The notes: generated by a model not told the origin, from the letters alone. DNA of 64,000 bases from Lachancea mirantina (GCA_900074745.1 LT598468.1:1714693-1778692), one strand, 5' to 3'. Numbered from the stretch's first letter, positions 1-9,705 are shown. Made by a program: numbers and translations.

Positions 1-800
1 TGAAATATCGTTCATATAGAGCTTTACCTGGCCAAAAAACCTAGTCCAAAAAGCCTTGATCTAATAACTTCCTAGAGAGAAGGCTCGTGGAAAGTATATT
101 TCCAGGCTGTTTTCAGAGTTGAACCACGAGAAACCCATTAGAAGTGAAAGGACTGCCTAACACTTTTAACATGAGTAAAATACCGAGAATACAGTATATA
201 TAATTTCAAGATCAACAGAACTAGTAGAACTTAAAGAACTCCGTTAAAAACCGTTCAACACCGTTTCCTGGGAAAATTACCGGTGAGTTTCCTTCTGCCG
301 TCAAGTAGACACGTCGTTTGCTGCCAAGAAACCCTGGCAACCAGTTTTCTGAACCAGATTTGATACTGTCGTATCAGACCATTTTTTTTTTCTCTCGTCG
401 GGTGAACTTGTGATGTTAAGTGCCAGGGTAAACATCGTGTGGATGCTAAACGAGCCATATATAAGAAGTATCGTACAAGTCGAAGACAGACGAGGTATTC
501 TACGAGGAACGGGTGTCACGTAGGTCCTGAAGGGTCAAGGATACGATTCAGGGCTTCTGGGAAAAATCAAAGCAGGGACTTACCAGCGAAACAGTACGAG
601 AATCGGGCTCCATTTGTTAAACGAAACAATACCGGAGCTCCACGACTTTGAAGAGCGACCCCACTGGAATTTTTATTGGCGGCTGACGCAAGCAAACTTG
701 GGATCAAGCAGTTGTTAACGAACGAGCCTGGTCGAGTTGTCTAGAGCGTGACGGTAAGGAGAGAATATTTTTTCTCTGTTGGAAGGTCCAGTCTTCGGCG
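1..800. promoter_or_regulatory. Gene-free region upstream of UPC2
   Basis: No convincing coding region: the reading frames here are short, and several begin at GTG or TTG, which yeast nuclear genes rarely use. It presumably holds the UPC2 promoter and 5' leader, plus the end of an unseen neighbour. Two near matches to the sterol regulatory element core TCGTATA are present, TCGTATC at 369-375 (+) and the same on the minus strand at 540-546. Each differs from the core by the last base. UPC2 is known to be autoregulated in S. cerevisiae, so these are candidates only. Confidence 0.4.
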
Positions 801-3179
801 ATGAGCACTGACAGTAGCGGCGATGAGGCGCCCAAAAGGACACGAGCTAGAAAGGAAAAGGTGGTAGAGCTGATCGAGATTGACGGCAAACAAGTGAGCA
901 AGACGTCTACGGGCAAACGGAAATTCCACAACAAATCCAAAAATGGGTGTGATAATTGCAAGCGACGGAGAGTTAAATGCGATGAAGGAAAACCGTCTTG
1001 TAAAAAATGTCTGAACATGAAGCTGGAGTGCGTTTACACACCTGTGCAACCACGGAAGAGGAAACATACCCATTCAGAAACTCCTACGCTTTCTGAGTCG
1101 CCTCATACGCACCACGCGGCTGGGACAAGTGACGACGGAATAGTGCTGGCAGCGGCAGAGGAAGAAGACGGTTTGAAATCGGACAAAATCAAGTCGACGG
1201 AAATCCACCGACAGCCTTCCGTCGCACCTCCCAACGCATCTCAGATAGGGTCTCCGGACGGTTTGCTTCTGCCGCCTCTCTTTCCGGGCGGACACATGCA
1301 AATACATCACCAGATTCAGCAGCAGCCGCAACTGTTACCGCAGTTGATGACTTTGACTAATTCTGAGAGATTCGCCGGGTTTGATCTGCCGAACAGCCCG
1401 TCGCTGCAATCCACGCCGATGAACATCACCAATAGCATAGGGAGCATTTTCGCCGCTAACAAGTGGCCTCCTAGTTTTCTCAACAGCGTTATTCACCAGC
1501 AACAACATCAACAGCAGCAACAGCAGCAACAGCAGCAACAGCAGCAACAGTATCAGCAACCTCCTCTTCAGGCCGCAGATATGACCCAAGCGCCCAGTAG
1601 AACGGGCATCAACCTTAAGCAAATGGCGATGTTTTCGACAGCAGGAATCGGCGGAGTTACTTATGATTTCCATGAACTTCTTGGATTAAAGGCTAACAAC
1701 ATTTCGGCGAACAACACAATCAAGACTCAGACTACCGCCGAAGAAGTTCTCGCTACAATGCAAAAGCAGGAGCAACAGCAAGGGAGCGTGCACAACCAGG
1801 GCCAGCAACAGGGAGTCGAACATGGTACTGGAAACCAAGTTCAAGGTATAACGAACGCTAGTGAACGCCAACAGAAGCAAAGCGCTCTCGACCAATCAGC
1901 TTCGTATAAGGAAAAGAATGAGACGCAGATGGGAATCAGCAGAGCTAAAGGCGATTCACAGCGGGACCAAGCTGATGCCATGAGAGATGCTATATCTTCG
2001 CACCTAGCAATGAATGCCACTATATCGCCTGCTGCTGCTCTTTCCCCCATTACGAAAAGCACAGCAACTTCAGGAGCCGACGAAGAATGTGGCTTACAGG
2101 CTCCGACAGCTCAAGAGGGGAATGGAACTTCAATTGGGAGTAAAACTATGACCAAGTCAGCGACACAAGATTCTACCACTACGGAAGAGTCTCAACATGG
2201 CACTATCGCCAGACTAGTACAACTTTCCAGTCAAGGAAGCTTGAATTTGGTCGATTTAAAACTATTCCACCATTATTGTGTGGCGGTCTGGCCGTCTATA
2301 ATATCTGCTGGAATTTCAGGGGAAAAGATTTGGAGTGAGGAGATTCCACTCCTTGCATTCGACTACCCGTACTTGATGCATGCATTATTGGCCTTTAGCG
2401 CCACTCATTTGTCCAGAAAAGAACCTGGACTTGAACAATTTGTCGCATCTCATAGGCTTGACGCTTTGCGTCTTCTTCGCAAAGCGGTTTTAGAGATTTC
2501 AGAGGACAACACCGATGCATTGGTCGCAAGTGCTCTCATATTAATAATGGACTCACTGGCAAATGCGGCCACTCCAACTGCAACCGGCTCTGAATCGCTT
2601 TCACATACAATGCCACCTTCAGCTTGGATATTCCATGTTAAAGGTGCTGCTACGATACTCACCGCCGTCTGGCCTTTAACAGAGAAGTCTAGGTTCTATA
2701 ACCTGATTTCCGTTGACCTAAGCGATTTAGGAGATGTGATCAACCAAGACAGCGGTACTGTATCAGAGCTTGTATGCTTTGACGAGTCTATTGCTGATTT
2801 ATATCCAGTAGAGATCGACTCACCCTACCTCATTACACTTGCTTATCTTGATAAACTCCACAGAGAGAAGAATCAGTCCGATTTCATTCTACGCATTTTT
2901 GCATTCCCTGCTCTGCTTGACAAGATCTTTCTTGCCCTATTAATGACGGGAGATCTTGGTGCTATGCGAATCATGAGATGCTATTATCAATTGCTGCGTG
3001 GCTTCGCAAATGAAGTAAAAGATAAAGTGTGGTTTTTGGAAGGTGTGACTAATGTGCTACCGCAAGACGTGGACGACTACAGCGGCGGTGGCATGCATAT
3101 GATGCTGGACTTCTTGGGAGGGGGCCTACCATCAATGACTACTACAAATCTTCAACCTGGTTTGAACGATTTCATGTAA
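801..3179 (+). CDS. UPC2: Upc2/Ecm22-type sterol-sensing zinc cluster transcription factor
   Basis: Nuclear/ER transcription factor that senses ergosterol and activates ERG and anaerobic sterol-uptake genes through sterol regulatory elements. The protein has 792 residues. A Zn(II)2Cys6 cluster (C50, C53, C60, C67, C70, C77) is preceded by a basic, lysine-rich N-terminus, as in Upc2 and Ecm22. The middle is low complexity and glutamine-rich, with a pure Q tract encoded at about 1498-1560. From about residue 478 to the end lies the fungal-specific regulatory, ligand-binding region, finishing with the glycine-rich stretch FLGGGLPSMTTT. That stretch is strongly conserved in the family and lies in the region hit by sterol-hyperactive alleles in S. 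cerevisiae. A single gene stands for the S. cerevisiae pair UPC2/ECM22, as expected in a species without the genome duplication. The ATG start places the basic region at the expected distance from the N-terminus. Confidence 0.93.
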   Translation: MSTDSSGDEAPKRTRARKEKVVELIEIDGKQVSKTSTGKRKFHNKSKNGCDNCKRRRVKCDEGKPSCKKCLNMKLECVYTPVQPRKRKHTHSETPTLSESPHTHHAAGTSDDGIVLAAAEEEDGLKSDKIKSTEIHRQPSVAPPNASQIGSPDGLLLPPLFPGGHMQIHHQIQQQPQLLPQLMTLTNSERFAGFDLPNSPSLQSTPMNITNSIGSIFAANKWPPSFLNSVIHQQQHQQQQQQQQQQQQQQYQQPPLQAADMTQAPSRTGINLKQMAMFSTAGIGGVTYDFHELLGLKANNISANNTIKTQTTAEEVLATMQKQEQQQGSVHNQGQQQGVEHGTGNQVQGITNASERQQKQSALDQSASYKEKNETQMGISRAKGDSQRDQADAMRDAISSHLAMNATISPAAALSPITKSTATSGADEECGLQAPTAQEGNGTSIGSKTMTKSATQDSTTTEESQHGTIARLVQLSSQGSLNLVDLKLFHHYCVAVWPSIISAGISGEKIWSEEIPLLAFDYPYLMHALLAFSATHLSRKEPGLEQFVASHRLDALRLLRKAVLEISEDNTDALVASALILIMDSLANAATPTATGSESLSHTMPPSAWIFHVKGAATILTAVWPLTEKSRFYNLISVDLSDLGDVINQDSGTVSELVCFDESIADLYPVEIDSPYLITLAYLDKLHREKNQSDFILRIFAFPALLDKIFLALLMTGDLGAMRIMRCYYQLLRGFANEVKDKVWFLEGVTNVLPQDVDDYSGGGMHMMLDFLGGGLPSMTTTNLQPGLNDFM
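1498..1560 (+). repeat. CAG/CAA repeat encoding polyglutamine in UPC2
   Basis: A mixed CAG/CAA tract with a 9-base unit (CAGCAGCAA) encodes a run of glutamines broken by single His and Tyr residues. It lies in the disordered linker between the DNA-binding and sterol-sensing domains. Such tracts usually vary in length between strains. Confidence 0.9.
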
Positions 3180-3242
3180 CAATATATATATCTAACGACC
3201 ATTTATAGAAAGTCCTGTTACGTCTTGCATTGAACAAGTTTG

Positions 3243-4781
3243 TTATATGAGACCTTGTTTCTTCAAATCGTGATAAACTCTCTCAGTCATAACATTTCCA
3301 TCTTCGTCTTCAATTTCCACCTCGAGTTTGGCTTTGGATGAAGTCTTTTTGTTACGTATTGTCTTCCACAATTCAGTAGCTTCCTCAATACTCGATATGC
3401 CTTGGAAGGAAGGGGCGGCTTCTATGCCTAACATCTTTAGGCCGTAAACGTGCCTAGCTTCAGTAAAGTGCTTTTCATAACGTCGCCGGCCTCTATAAAC
3501 ATGATTGCCGCATATTTCACAAGCATACTCGATATTAAGCCCCTGCAATTTGTAAAGCCAATGGGGAATCGGGAAGCCATCAGGTCCTAAAGGCATGTCA
3601 AGGGAATTTTCTGTCGGAGGGGGCGTCATTGAGCTTTCCTCATCTTGCTGACTCGGGAGGTGTTCTTTTTCTTCGTCGCCAAAGGCTGGTGCTTGATACA
3701 GGTCAGATATGCGCTCCATCTCTTGAGCCCTTTCCTCTGCGGTGAAAGCTAGTTGGCGCTCAATAAAATTTCTCGTATCCTCAACATGGTTTTTTAAATA
3801 GCCCACATATTTATGCACTCTGTATTCGAGAAGAAGCTTGTCCTTCCGGCCGTTTAAGCTTTTCTGATGTTTTCGCCCCAACAAATGGTTTCCGTATACT
3901 GATTCGGTTTTGAACGTCTTTCCACAGGGAATGCAAAATGTAAGACCGTTAGAAGATGCAATTGGCGATCCAAGATATTTGGGGAACGAAGATGTAATCT
4001 CATCTTCGAGAACTTCCTTATTCATCCAAGGATAGACGCGGTAGAAAAAGCTGGTAATGTAGATCGAAAACGACTTTAAGAACTCAATATACTTTTTCGC
4101 ATTCCGATCTACCGATGGCGAGATCAGAAAGGCTTCGTCTTTGAAATTTTCCACGATCTTGATAAATTGCAGAAATGACGTTGAGCTGTCTGACGCAATG
4201 CCCATCCATTGCTGATAATAGTTCTCTAGACTCAAAGTTTCCCCATACTGCTCTTCTCTGCTGAAAATTTCGTTAATGTCTAGGAAGTGCGACTTCATTG
4301 AAAGAATGTTTTTATATTCTTCTGTCGAGGCCGAAAACATGCTGTATTGTCGCGAAAGGATTGTGGACTGTTCTGAGTCAGAATTTTCAGTCCCTTGGAA
4401 CCGAGACTTAAGTGTTTCAATAGAGCCTTCCAAGGCTGCAAAAGTGCCGTGAGGATCTTCAAAGTCGCTCACATCTTCTCCTGTTGTGCCATCTATAAAG
4501 TGACTTGTTTCATTATACCTGTCCAAAAAGCTCTTAATCTCATGCTGCTGGAGTGCCACCTGCTTTTTCGACCGTCTAGGCTTTGATATTTTCCATATAC
4601 GATTCTGAGTTGCTTGCGCTTTCGTCACAGGTACATCGATTGCCTTTTCGCCTTCTATGGCTTTAAGTTCGTCAAAATAATCGTAAAAAAGAGCTGGATT
4701 TCTACCGATCCTATCGGCAATCGCCTTTTCAATAACTTCAAGCTCCTCTAAGGCAATTCTTTTGGCCTCAATGGGATTCAT
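3243..4781 (-). CDS. PRP9: Splicing factor SF3a subunit Prp9 (SF3a60 family)
   Basis: U2 snRNP component of the SF3a complex (Prp9-Prp11-Prp21), needed for prespliceosome formation in the nucleus. The protein has 512 residues, against about 530 in S. cerevisiae. It shows an internal U1-type C2H2 finger at about residues 278-305 (FCIPCGKTF followed by a conserved GNHLLGRKH) and a C-terminal matrin-type finger at about 417-443 (CEICGNHVYRGRRRYEKHF). The segment after the second finger (HVYGLKMLGI) is typical of SF3a60. It lies next to DBP10 on the same strand, the order also seen on S. cerevisiae chromosome IV. Another SF3a subunit, PRP11, is 18 kb away in this window. Confidence 0.95.
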   Translation of the reverse strand: MNPIEAKRIALEELEVIEKAIADRIGRNPALFYDYFDELKAIEGEKAIDVPVTKAQATQNRIWKISKPRRSKKQVALQQHEIKSFLDRYNETSHFIDGTTGEDVSDFEDPHGTFAALEGSIETLKSRFQGTENSDSEQSTILSRQYSMFSASTEEYKNILSMKSHFLDINEIFSREEQYGETLSLENYYQQWMGIASDSSTSFLQFIKIVENFKDEAFLISPSVDRNAKKYIEFLKSFSIYITSFFYRVYPWMNKEVLEDEITSSFPKYLGSPIASSNGLTFCIPCGKTFKTESVYGNHLLGRKHQKSLNGRKDKLLLEYRVHKYVGYLKNHVEDTRNFIERQLAFTAEERAQEMERISDLYQAPAFGDEEKEHLPSQQDEESSMTPPPTENSLDMPLGPDGFPIPHWLYKLQGLNIEYACEICGNHVYRGRRRYEKHFTEARHVYGLKMLGIEAAPSFQGISSIEEATELWKTIRNKKTSSKAKLEVEIEDEDGNVMTERVYHDLKKQGLI

Positions 4782-4929
4782 TGATTACCTACTTCTCGTG
4801 AATATCATCGAGATGCCTCAGTTGAAGATGCCTTGACTGTCCATGAGCTTCAAGAAAACCGTATATAATTATGTCATTATCCAGCACTTTAACCGACCTC
4901 GTCGCCTTCTGCTAAGAAGCGCTTAAGTG

Positions 4930-4956
4930 AGTTTGATCAATTTTGATCAATTTTGT
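4930..4956. repeat. Short tandem repeat TTTTGATCAA upstream of PRP9
   Basis: The 10-base unit TTTTGATCAA occurs almost exactly twice and continues into a third partial copy (TTTTGTCC). It sits about 150 bp before the PRP9 start, in the 244-bp gap shared by the PRP9 promoter and the DBP10 3' end. Each unit contains the palindrome TGATCA. No function is known to me. Confidence 0.5.
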
Positions 4957-5025
4957 CCAGTTTCATTAGCCGGGAATGTCTTGATCATTTAACTTGCTTT
5001 ACAACATACGAAAGGCCAACTCAAA

Positions 5026-7932
5026 TCAAAATTTGCGTTTTTTGCTTGGACGTGCGTTTTTGGCCATCCTCTTTTCCTTCATGACTCTCTGCTTTCGCAT
5101 TTGATCAGCATTCCTTAATTCATTTTTGCCACCCGGTCCATTAAAGCCCTTGACAGCAACCCCATTATTGATTGCTTTTTGTACCTTCTTTTTCTGGGTT
5201 TTATAATCGTCTCTGAGCTTGTCGGGCATTCTGGGAGCCTTCATTTGCTTGTGCATGAATTTCCCACCAACTTTACGTTGAACGTCGCTGAGAGGATTAG
5301 ATAATAGTTTAGATTGACCAGGAGACTCTTTTGCTCCGACCTTCAATGGTCCAATCTTTCGCGCCTTCGACCACTCATCGAATTTGCCAGATCTAAACGA
5401 AGCCGGAATTTTCTGCCCACTTTCGCCAGTGATATATTTTTTGTTGTCGATGCCCCTTATGTTAACGTACTTCTTCTTCTTCTTGTCCCATCTAACATTG
5501 GCAGTTTGCTTATGCACTTGGATTTTGTCGTCGTCGTTCAGGTCAAATGTCGCATTCGCAGCTTCATTCGTGAAACCCGGGGTCAGCTCAAGCTGCTTGT
5601 CCTGTATCTCCTGCGCAGGTGCGTAGTATGAAAGGAAAAACTCAGGATTTTTAAACGACTTCCTGCTCTTTTCTTGCGCATCCAAGACTTTGTCACCGTC
5701 CTCGAACTCATTTTCAAGAATATCTTCACGAACCGAGTAGCCCACCTCGTTGTCCTCTCCTTTTAGAATTTCTTCTTCCAAAGAGTGTCTCAACCCGGCG
5801 GCTCTCTCCTTTTCAACAAGTGCTCTTCTCTCGTTAGCCTTTCTTTGGATAGGAGCTATTTGAGCTCTTCTTCTCTTCATGAGCAACGCAGCCTCATCAT
5901 TTGGATTGCGCGCGAACTCGAATACCGTCTCTTTCTTATTTCTGTTACGCAACTTCGCAAGGAAGTCAAGCTTTTCTTTCTCCAGGTTCGCGCCAAATTT
6001 AAGATTCTGTTCGTCCCATCCGGACCCTTTCACCTCTTTGGAACGCTTCAGAGATTCAGAGGATGCAGCCGTACGTGTTCTGAAATAAAGTTTCTCAGCT
6101 TTTACAGCAACGGCCTTCAACGACCTTAATTCATAGTTTGATTCTATCAAGTTTTTGAAGAGATCTCCACAATTCTCCACATCAGGTCTCGGGCAAGAGC
6201 CCAATACCATCCTCTTGGTATACGATACTTTAGGAGCCGCAAAGGAGTCCTCATCGTGACCTTCAGATAGCCATTTCTGCTTCATTATCTCCGTGGAAGA
6301 TTCGTGCATTGGTGTCAGTAAAACCTTTTTGCCCAAGAAAAGCTCCAAATCAAGTAGATAAGGTAGCTCATTCTCCGAGACAATGGAGTACGCCCAACCG
6401 CGATTACCTGCTCTGGCTGTTCTACCAACTCGATGAACAAACACTTTAGAGGAAGACGGCAATGAAAAATTAATGACATTGGCTAGTAAAGGAATATCCA
6501 CACCTCTCGCGGCGAGGTCTGTAACTACCATTATCGTGGTGAGACCATTTCTAAAATTTTGCAATTGCTGCTTTCTTGCCCTTTGATCCAATGTACCATA
6601 GAGATAAGACACCAAGTATCCACACTCTTTCAAAAGCAGCGAGACGTATTCGACGTGATGACGCGTGGGAACAAAAACGATTGTAGCCTTTTCACTCGAC
6701 AAGTCTTTGGGAGAAGGAAGATTTTTCCTCGATTTAAACGCTTTCTTCTTTTTTTGACGCTTTTTGTCCTCCGTGTCACTGTCATCATCGTCACCACTGC
6801 TCTGGTACCCAGATTCCAACAATAGACGCTGCTCATCCGTACCAATCGGCGCCTGAATGGCCTCTTGAAGCAAACACAACAAGTTTGCTTCTCTTTCCTC
6901 ATTTTTCGTAGCAACGAAAAGCATCTCCAATTCGTCAGAAACTCTAGTCTCCGCATCCAAGCGCACAAGCACGGGATTCGTCAAGCCAGCCTTAGCGAAG
7001 TTTACCAAGGACCTCGGTAGGGTAGCAGAGAAAAGTAAAGTTTGTCTTGTTGTGGGCAAGGCTGCCAACAACTCATTGAGTTGTTCTTCGAAACCCATCT
7101 CGAATAATCTATCGGCCTCATCAAAAACCACGTATTCCATAGTCTTTAAACTCAAACTCATTTCAACAGTTAAATGCAAAAATCTGCCCGGAGTTGCGAC
7201 TACAACGTCAGGATTCGACATCATCATTCCAAATTGCTCCTCAAGACTGTCACCACCAGTGAGAAGAACACTGCGTAGGTCAGTTCCGCGAGCAAATTCT
7301 TTGAGAACTTTGTGAGTCTGAAGTGCAAGTTCCCTCGATGGGGACAAAACCAGGGCTCTAGCGCCGATCTTGGCCGAATGACACTTGAGTTTCTCTATCA
7401 GAGGCAAAATGAAAGCAGCCGTCTTACCTGAGCCAGTACGGGCCATGCCGACTATGTCACGCTCCTGCAAAATCAAAGGAATGGTTTTCCGCTGAATGGG
7501 CGTTGGCTGTCTGAAACCTTTTCTGGAGATGTTTCCCAAGATAGTCTTCGACAGACCAAAGCTTGGGAACGAGCCCTTCTTGTGTTTGGCGGCGTTGGTC
7601 GATTGAGTCGAGAAATAGCCCGCGATATCATCTGCATCGTTGTCCTCTTCACCTTCTTGTTCAGGCATCTCTAATGCAGGAAAGCTTGCATCATCAGCAA
7701 TGCTTTTTTTGGCCTTCTTGATCTCCTTCGCCTTATCCTCTTTACCTTCATCATCACTAAACTCTATAATGTCCTGAACTTCGCCAGAACCTTCGTCGCT
7801 GCTTTCATTACCACTGTTTTCGTCATCTTCGCTACCAGAACCTCTAGCGATTAGATCTCCGGCTATATCGAAGCCTTCCTCCTCAGAGTTTGACTGTTCA
7901 CCTTCCCAATCTCTAGTGCTTCTTTTTCTCAT
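5026..7932 (-). CDS. DBP10: DEAD-box ATP-dependent RNA helicase Dbp10
   Basis: Nucleolar helicase of 60S ribosomal subunit assembly. The protein has 968 residues from the ATG at 7932; the frame stays open to 7950, but only through a TTG codon. After an acidic N-terminus come the Q motif (GFRQPTPIQ, about residue 136), Walker A ARTGSGKT (about 164), DEAD (about 269), SAT, motif V (TDLAARGVDIP) and motif VI HRVGRTARAG (about 499). An acidic then basic insert (DDDDSDTED followed by KKKK) splits the two RecA lobes. The C-terminus is long and very basic, ending KKRKF, as in Dbp10 (995 residues in S. cerevisiae). The upstream gap carries PAC and RRPE elements, the classic control sites of ribosome-biogenesis genes. 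The next gene, SLM3, is divergent. Confidence 0.95.
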   Translation of the reverse strand: MRKRSTRDWEGEQSNSEEEGFDIAGDLIARGSGSEDDENSGNESSDEGSGEVQDIIEFSDDEGKEDKAKEIKKAKKSIADDASFPALEMPEQEGEEDNDADDIAGYFSTQSTNAAKHKKGSFPSFGLSKTILGNISRKGFRQPTPIQRKTIPLILQERDIVGMARTGSGKTAAFILPLIEKLKCHSAKIGARALVLSPSRELALQTHKVLKEFARGTDLRSVLLTGGDSLEEQFGMMMSNPDVVVATPGRFLHLTVEMSLSLKTMEYVVFDEADRLFEMGFEEQLNELLAALPTTRQTLLFSATLPRSLVNFAKAGLTNPVLVRLDAETRVSDELEMLFVATKNEEREANLLCLLQEAIQAPIGTDEQRLLLESGYQSSGDDDDSDTEDKKRQKKKKAFKSRKNLPSPKDLSSEKATIVFVPTRHHVEYVSLLLKECGYLVSYLYGTLDQRARKQQLQNFRNGLTTIMVVTDLAARGVDIPLLANVINFSLPSSSKVFVHRVGRTARAGNRGWAYSIVSENELPYLLDLELFLGKKVLLTPMHESSTEIMKQKWLSEGHDEDSFAAPKVSYTKRMVLGSCPRPDVENCGDLFKNLIESNYELRSLKAVAVKAEKLYFRTRTAASSESLKRSKEVKGSGWDEQNLKFGANLEKEKLDFLAKLRNRNKKETVFEFARNPNDEAALLMKRRRAQIAPIQRKANERRALVEKERAAGLRHSLEEEILKGEDNEVGYSVREDILENEFEDGDKVLDAQEKSRKSFKNPEFFLSYYAPAQEIQDKQLELTPGFTNEAANATFDLNDDDKIQVHKQTANVRWDKKKKKYVNIRGIDNKKYITGESGQKIPASFRSGKFDEWSKARKIGPLKVGAKESPGQSKLLSNPLSDVQRKVGGKFMHKQMKAPRMPDKLRDDYKTQKKKVQKAINNGVAVKGFNGPGGKNELRNADQMRKQRVMKEKRMAKNARPSKKRKF

Positions 7933-8006
7933 CTTTTGAGAGGTTAACAAAGCTGTGAAAAGCTCTCACCAAGGAATTATTCACTTGTCTTGATAGTGTT
8001 CGCTTG

Positions 8007-8038
8007 CTCATCGCGAGCTCATCGCTCAAAATTTTTCA
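8007..8038 (-). promoter_or_regulatory. Two PAC boxes and an RRPE upstream of DBP10
   Basis: Reading towards DBP10 (minus strand), the RRPE 11-mer TGAAAAATTTT (8028-8038) is followed by two exact PAC octamers GCGATGAG (8018-8025 and 8007-8014). The nearer PAC lies about 75 bp from the DBP10 ATG. In S. cerevisiae, PAC is bound by Dot6/Tod6 and RRPE by Stb3. This order and closeness is typical of co-regulated ribosome-assembly genes. Confidence 0.85.
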
Positions 8039-8100
8039 CCAAAAGCTGACTGGCAAACTCATCACAGGCAACGTAACCAAGAACTAATCAAACCTGCACA

Positions 8101-8134
8101 ATGAACGATTAAGATACAGAGTATGAGCCGTTAG
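8101..8134 (+). promoter_or_regulatory. Two minimal upstream ORFs abutting the SLM3 start
   Basis: Two three-codon upstream ORFs lie just before SLM3. The first is ATG AAC GAT TAA (8101-8112). The second is ATG AGC CGT TAG (8123-8134), whose stop codon directly touches the SLM3 ATG at 8135. If transcription starts before 8101, ribosomes would have to bypass or reinitiate after both. The transcript start is unknown. Confidence 0.5.
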
Positions 8135-9412
8135 ATGTCGAAAGCTTTATCTGTTGTGAGAGAAAGAGTCCTAAGAATTGCGTCTCAGCGTGTTGGCAAG
8201 GGCTATAAATATGGGGCTGGGCCTTCGAAGTTCGATAACATAGTGATCGCTATGTCATCTGGAGTAGATTCATCGCTAGCAGCATCGCTATACTCTAACT
8301 ATCCAAAGGCTCGGGGTATTTTCATGGAGAATTGGTCGCAATCGCTGTCGATGGAGGACCCCAGTAAAGAAAAATGCTATGAAAAGGACTGGAAAGACGT
8401 TTTGAAAGTGGGGAAACATGTCAATTTGCCCGTCGAGAGAATAAATTTCGAACACGACTACTGGATAGATGTTTTCGAGCCGATGCTCGAGCAATATAGG
8501 GCCGGTACCACGCCTAATCCGGACGTTGGATGCAACAAATTCATTAAGTTTGGAAGCCTACGAAAACACCTCGATTCGTTATATGGAACTGGGAACTACT
8601 GGCTGGTGACTGGCCACTATGCACAGGTTCTGCAGGACGCCGTTACTCAGGAAACACACTTGCTGCGTGCGTTTTACAAGCAAAAAGACCAAAGCTACTA
8701 CCTCTCTCAAATTCCGCATTGCATTCTGCCGCAGCTTCTATTGCCGCTCGGAGGGTTAACGAAGCCCGAAGTGCGCGAAATGGCGCGCGACCTGCAACTA
8801 CCGACAGCTTTGAAATCGGATTCGCAGGGAATATGCTTCGTAGCCAACTCGCAGCATGGCCGGTTTCAAAAGTTTCTGCAAGAATACTTACCGGCGGAAA
8901 CCGGGGACGTTGTGACAATCGACACAACAAGCGGCGAGAAGCGCACATGGGGTAAACATAAGGGTTTATGGTCGTACACGATTGGCCAAAAAATTGGCAT
9001 TGCGATGCCGCAGGGCGACCCGCAGTTCAAAGGACAATGGTTTGTGAGCGAGAAGCGTATGAATACCAACGAGATCGTCATTGTGCGTGGGCATGCGAAT
9101 CCGGCTCTCTACCAAAATACGTTGAGAGTGCGGCAATTTGAGGCTTTGGGCGGCAACGAGATCATGCAAAGGCTGACATCTGGTTCAGTTTCTGGTTTGA
9201 ACCTACAGTACAGATCTCTTCAAGAACCTGTTGCAGCTACCGCATGCGAGTGGAACGGCAAAGATCTCATCATTTCGCTTCCGGAGACGCAGCGTGCAAT
9301 GGCACCTGGCCAATATTGCTGCGTCTACGACGGTGACCGTGTTTTGGGCAGTGGTACAATCGAAGAGGCATATTCAAGGGACACAGACTACCCGATTCGA
9401 AAGCAAAACTAG
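8135..9412 (+). CDS. SLM3: Mitochondrial tRNA-specific 2-thiouridylase
   Basis: MnmA/TrmU-family enzyme (also called MTU1) that thiolates the wobble uridine of mitochondrial tRNAs for Lys, Glu and Gln. The protein has 425 residues; S. cerevisiae Slm3 has 417. The first 20 or so residues are rich in Arg, Ser and hydrophobics and lack acidic residues, apart from one Glu, as in a mitochondrial presequence. The PP-loop ATP site SSGVDSS is at residues 41-47. The two catalytic cysteines are in the motifs NPDVGCNKFIKF (about 133) and SQGICFV (about 235). The gene is divergent from DBP10 with a 202-bp gap. The start is supported by the presequence, although two tiny upstream ORFs precede it. Confidence 0.93.
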   Translation: MSKALSVVRERVLRIASQRVGKGYKYGAGPSKFDNIVIAMSSGVDSSLAASLYSNYPKARGIFMENWSQSLSMEDPSKEKCYEKDWKDVLKVGKHVNLPVERINFEHDYWIDVFEPMLEQYRAGTTPNPDVGCNKFIKFGSLRKHLDSLYGTGNYWLVTGHYAQVLQDAVTQETHLLRAFYKQKDQSYYLSQIPHCILPQLLLPLGGLTKPEVREMARDLQLPTALKSDSQGICFVANSQHGRFQKFLQEYLPAETGDVVTIDTTSGEKRTWGKHKGLWSYTIGQKIGIAMPQGDPQFKGQWFVSEKRMNTNEIVIVRGHANPALYQNTLRVRQFEALGGNEIMQRLTSGSVSGLNLQYRSLQEPVAATACEWNGKDLIISLPETQRAMAPGQYCCVYDGDRVLGSGTIEEAYSRDTDYPIRKQN

Positions 9413-9705
9413 CTATTTCGTCGCATCCAGTGCACATGCTGCAGCAGCGATAGCGCAACGCGGAGAGGCGTCTGAAAAGCTGAAGAAAAACGCATTATAA
9501 AAGAAGACTAGCTCTTCATGTTAGCACTCTGTGGGATCGTGAAAGGGCCTTGGGTCCGGCTGTATACTTATTTTTTCTTAATTCTTGTATCTCGAATAGC
9601 TTAAATACCAATAGTGCTTCATGCATCCAAAAAAAAGGTGACTGAATGGTAAGAGACTTAATCACCAACCAGTAGTCGATAATATAAAGACATTTCGTGC
9701 CACTC

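Noticed and set aside
7933-7950. Six-codon N-terminal extension of DBP10 (and similar extensions of MET22, SIR2, NBA1, FAD1, GAL7)
   Set aside because: The extra codons begin at TTG or GTG; the first in-frame ATG gives lengths matching the known families.
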